A stretch of 7,345 nucleotides of DNA from the NCBI GenBank assembly GCA_946480995.1, contig CAMLMF010000119.1, positions 1-7,345 on the forward strand. The letters run 5' to 3'. This DNA comes from an uncultured Bdellovibrio sp. Its GTDB lineage: Bacteria > Bdellovibrionota > Bdellovibrionia > Bdellovibrionales > Bdellovibrionaceae. The position numbers were made by a program, and so were the translations under genes. Shown piece by piece: positions 6,071-7,345 of the stretch; positions within the stretch are counted from its first letter, which is position 1, and every line of letters starts with the position of its first letter. The notes beneath the pieces are model-generated. The model did not search any database, was not told where the DNA came from, and saw only the letters and a list, made by a program, of their open reading frames with translations.

Positions 6071-6380
6071 TCCTGCCCCCCTACGTTCCGTCCAGCTTAA
6101 GTGCCAATTTGGAACTGACCTATTAAGTTCTACCTATGTAACTTTTGCAACAAAAAATTCTTACATCAACTTAAAATTAACCAAACCTGCGGAAATCTTA
6201 ACGATTCTCTGAATAATTCCCGCGATGCAGCGGTCCGAAACCGCAGGATGCATAGCGTAATATTTTAAGTTAAATCAGAAAAAAACAAAAGCCCCGGCTT
6301 TTAAACCGAGGCTTTTTATCATTTTGAAACGTGTTTTAGAGGAAAAGCTCTATTGGGCCCGCCATTCGGCGAACATTAGA
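6071..6380. other. Intergenic region without a protein gene, with several predicted stem-loops
   Basis: About 310 bases hold no credible coding frame. The part next to the DksA-like start (6071-6180) is AT-rich and should hold that gene's leftward promoter, but I see no good -35/-10 pair. From 6186 to 6247 there are overlapping inverted repeats. GCGG (6189-6192) pairs CCGC (6220-6223) with an inner ATTC-TCT-GAAT hairpin. GCGGT (6230-6234) pairs ACCGC (6240-6244). CCTGCGG (6186-6192) can alternatively pair with CCGCAGG (6241-6247). A terminator follows at 6287-6317. This could be a rightward small RNA, a leader of the DksA-like gene, or a protein-binding region. Confidence 0.45.
6287..6317 (-). 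terminator. Rho-independent terminator, probably bidirectional
   Basis: AAAAGCC (6287-6293) pairs with GGCTTTT (6310-6316); after one C-A mismatch, CGG (6295-6297) pairs with CCG (6306-6308) around an eight-base loop. Leftward, the stem is followed by TTTTGTTTTTTT, a strong T-run, about 65 bases after the stop of the gene ending at 6381. Rightward it ends in TTTTT, so it could also stop a rightward transcript. Confidence 0.8.
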
Positions 6381-6725
6381 TTACCTAAGACAAGCCGCCA
6401 CACGAGCCAAAAGATCATCTGTCGCGCTATTAAGCTTTACCGCGGTCTTTTTACCCTGAACCCCACGGTCGCGGAAAGCTTGAGCGGACTCATTCATTTT
6501 AGCAGAAACAGTTTTCACCGCAGATCCCTCTGAGGTTTTAACGATTGTCGAATACTCTTCTAAGGAAGAAGCAAAGGTTTCGTGATTGTTCACCAGACTT
6601 GCCATCACTTGCTTTTGTGCGGCTTGCATCGCTTTTAATTCTTCTTTGAGTTTTGCACAGGAAGAAGCGGCCCAAGAGTTCGACGCAAATAGAACAGAGA
6701 AAAGAAATGCAGAAACAGTTTTCAT
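6381..6725 (-). CDS. Small secreted alpha-helical protein, hypothetical (114 aa)
   Basis: I do not recognise a named family. Residues 1-19 are a clear Sec signal peptide (MKTVSAFLFS ... NSWA) with cleavage near Ala19 or Ala20. The mature chain of about 95 residues is Ala-, Lys- and Glu-rich with heptad-like spacing and no proline after cleavage, so probably two or three long helices. It has just two cysteines, Cys23 at the mature N-terminus and Cys112 near the C-terminus, which could staple a helical hairpin by a disulfide. The start at 6725 has AAAGG about nine bases upstream inside a hairpin. It lies 66 bases after a TetR-family gene on the same strand with no visible terminator between, so co-transcription is possible. 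A terminator follows at 6287-6317. Confidence 0.8.
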   Translation of the reverse strand: MKTVSAFLFSVLFASNSWAASSCAKLKEELKAMQAAQKQVMASLVNNHETFASSLEEYSTIVKTSEGSAVKTVSAKMNESAQAFRDRGVQGKKTAVKLNSATDDLLARVAACLR

Positions 6726-6728
6726 AGA

Positions 6729-6753
6729 TCAGGGCCCTTTTGTTGTGCCCTGA
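6729..6753 (-). promoter_or_regulatory. Hairpin over the ribosome binding site of the gene at 6725
   Basis: Perfect seven-base arms TCAGGGC (6729-6735) and GCCCTGA (6747-6753) flank an 11-base loop. In the leftward mRNA the purine-rich AAAAGG element lies in the loop and the downstream arm ends three bases before the ATG. A GC-rich stem here could limit ribosome access and control translation. Confidence 0.45.
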
Positions 6754-6791
6754 CCTAAAGCAATGATCTTGCCAGCTGAGAAGGCTTTAAA

Positions 6792-7345
6792 TTAGCTCTC
6801 GGGTGCTGACTTTGGCTTGGTTTTAAGAAATTTTTCAAACTCGTTCTTTGTTTCGCCAGCTGTGTAAGGCAAAAGCAAACGCGCCACATGGTGTTTACCG
6901 CGTTCGATACTGCGCTTTCCCGCCAGCTTTTCTGCTGATTCGAAGAACTGCAGGAAGGTCGTCGACATCGCCAGCAAGGACTCCGCGATGTATTGCATCT
7001 CTGAGACCTCTTCGATCTTAGCCACTTTGCCGTCTTTGACCCATTGACGGTACAAAATGATCATCAGCTTGATCATCTTATGAATGTGCGCACTCCACAT
7101 ACGCGCCAACTCTTTGTCTTTACGACGAAGAGCATACATTTCGCGATGGAAGAAGCGATAGCGCCAGTACAAGTCGAAATTTTCGTTGATGAACTCCAAA
7201 GGAGTAACTTTTTTTGTACGACGTGGGCGCCATACATTGTACGTGTCCTTGGCCATGCGCTTAAACAGCTCAACCAAAATTTCTTCTTTATTGTCATAGT
7301 GAAAATAAAGATTTCCAGGGCTGATTTCCATGGCTTTCGCGATGT
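6792..7345 (-). CDS. TetR/AcrR-family transcriptional repressor (5' end beyond window)
   Basis: About 184 codons are visible. The gene begins beyond the right edge; the ATG at 7331 is internal, because the frame stays open upstream (Ile-Ala-Lys-Ala) and reads as the end of the TetR helix-turn-helix. The segment IAKAMEISPGNLYFHYDNK and following is the classic TetR recognition helix and the start of helix 4. The rest is helical, with a WRYRFFHREMYALRRKD stretch typical of the TetR C-terminal domain of the PF13972 type, which binds an unknown ligand. The C-terminal tail is Lys- and Pro-rich. The target is unknown; candidates are its own operon or the small secreted protein gene immediately downstream. 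The first 30 or so residues are missing from the window. Confidence 0.92.
   Translation of the reverse strand, partial: IAKAMEISPGNLYFHYDNKEEILVELFKRMAKDTYNVWRPRRTKKVTPLEFINENFDLYWRYRFFHREMYALRRKDKELARMWSAHIHKMIKLMIILYRQWVKDGKVAKIEEVSEMQYIAESLLAMSTTFLQFFESAEKLAGKRSIERGKHHVARLLLPYTAGETKNEFEKFLKTKPKSAPES

Noticed and set aside
6121..6150. TTGCAA and TTAATA (leftward) as the promoter of the DksA-like gene
   Set aside because: The spacing is 18 bp, but the -10 matches only two of six consensus bases.
6756..6789. TAAAGC / GCTTTA inverted repeat as a terminator after the TetR gene
   Set aside because: The stem is only six bases with a 22-base loop, and no T-run follows.
1..7345. CRISPR arrays, tRNA or rRNA genes, insertion sequences
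   Set aside because: No regularly spaced direct repeats, cloverleaf patterns, rRNA-like stretches or transposase-like proteins were seen on either strand.

Overview
The window looks like a chromosomal stretch from a predatory or relative bacterium of the Bdellovibrio group (Bdellovibrionota). This is an inference. It rests on a lexA gene preceded by a perfect TTAC-N3-GTAA box, the motif described for Bdellovibrio LexA. Mid-range base composition and a high share of small exported proteins and Ig-rich lipoproteins also fit. I see no insertion sequence, phage gene, CRISPR array, tRNA or rRNA.

Left part (1-1606): a leftward, signal-peptide-bearing M14 zinc carboxypeptidase (MpaA-like) runs off the left edge. 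It is divergent from a small rightward gene for a membrane-anchored or exported 73-residue protein. A perfect 19-bp inverted repeat follows, then a rightward gene for a secreted four-cysteine protein of 113 residues.

Centre (1607-5529): lexA reads rightward from a promoter whose -10 element sits inside nested LexA-type palindromes. It meets head-on a leftward gene of about 3.1 kb for a giant lipoprotein: lipobox, about nine Ig/fibronectin-like modules, then a C-terminal DUF1566 (Lcl_C) domain. The two stop codons overlap and lie in the loop of a short perfect hairpin.

Right part (5530-7345): all genes read leftward. They are a DksA/TraR-family regulator that has lost three of its four zinc-ligand cysteines and has its own terminator, a roughly 310-bp intergenic region with several predicted stem-loops and a terminator, a small secreted alpha-helical protein with a hairpin over its ribosome binding site, and the C-terminal part of a TetR-family repressor that continues past the right edge.

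The genes do not form one pathway. The common themes are regulation (LexA, DksA-like, TetR) and cell-envelope or exported products (peptidase, lipoprotein adhesin candidate, three small exported proteins). I found no clear previously undescribed multi-gene system. The best leads are the large DUF1566 lipoprotein, the cysteine-poor DksA paralogue, the nested LexA operator, the shared-stop hairpin between convergent genes, and the structured intergenic region at 6186-6317.
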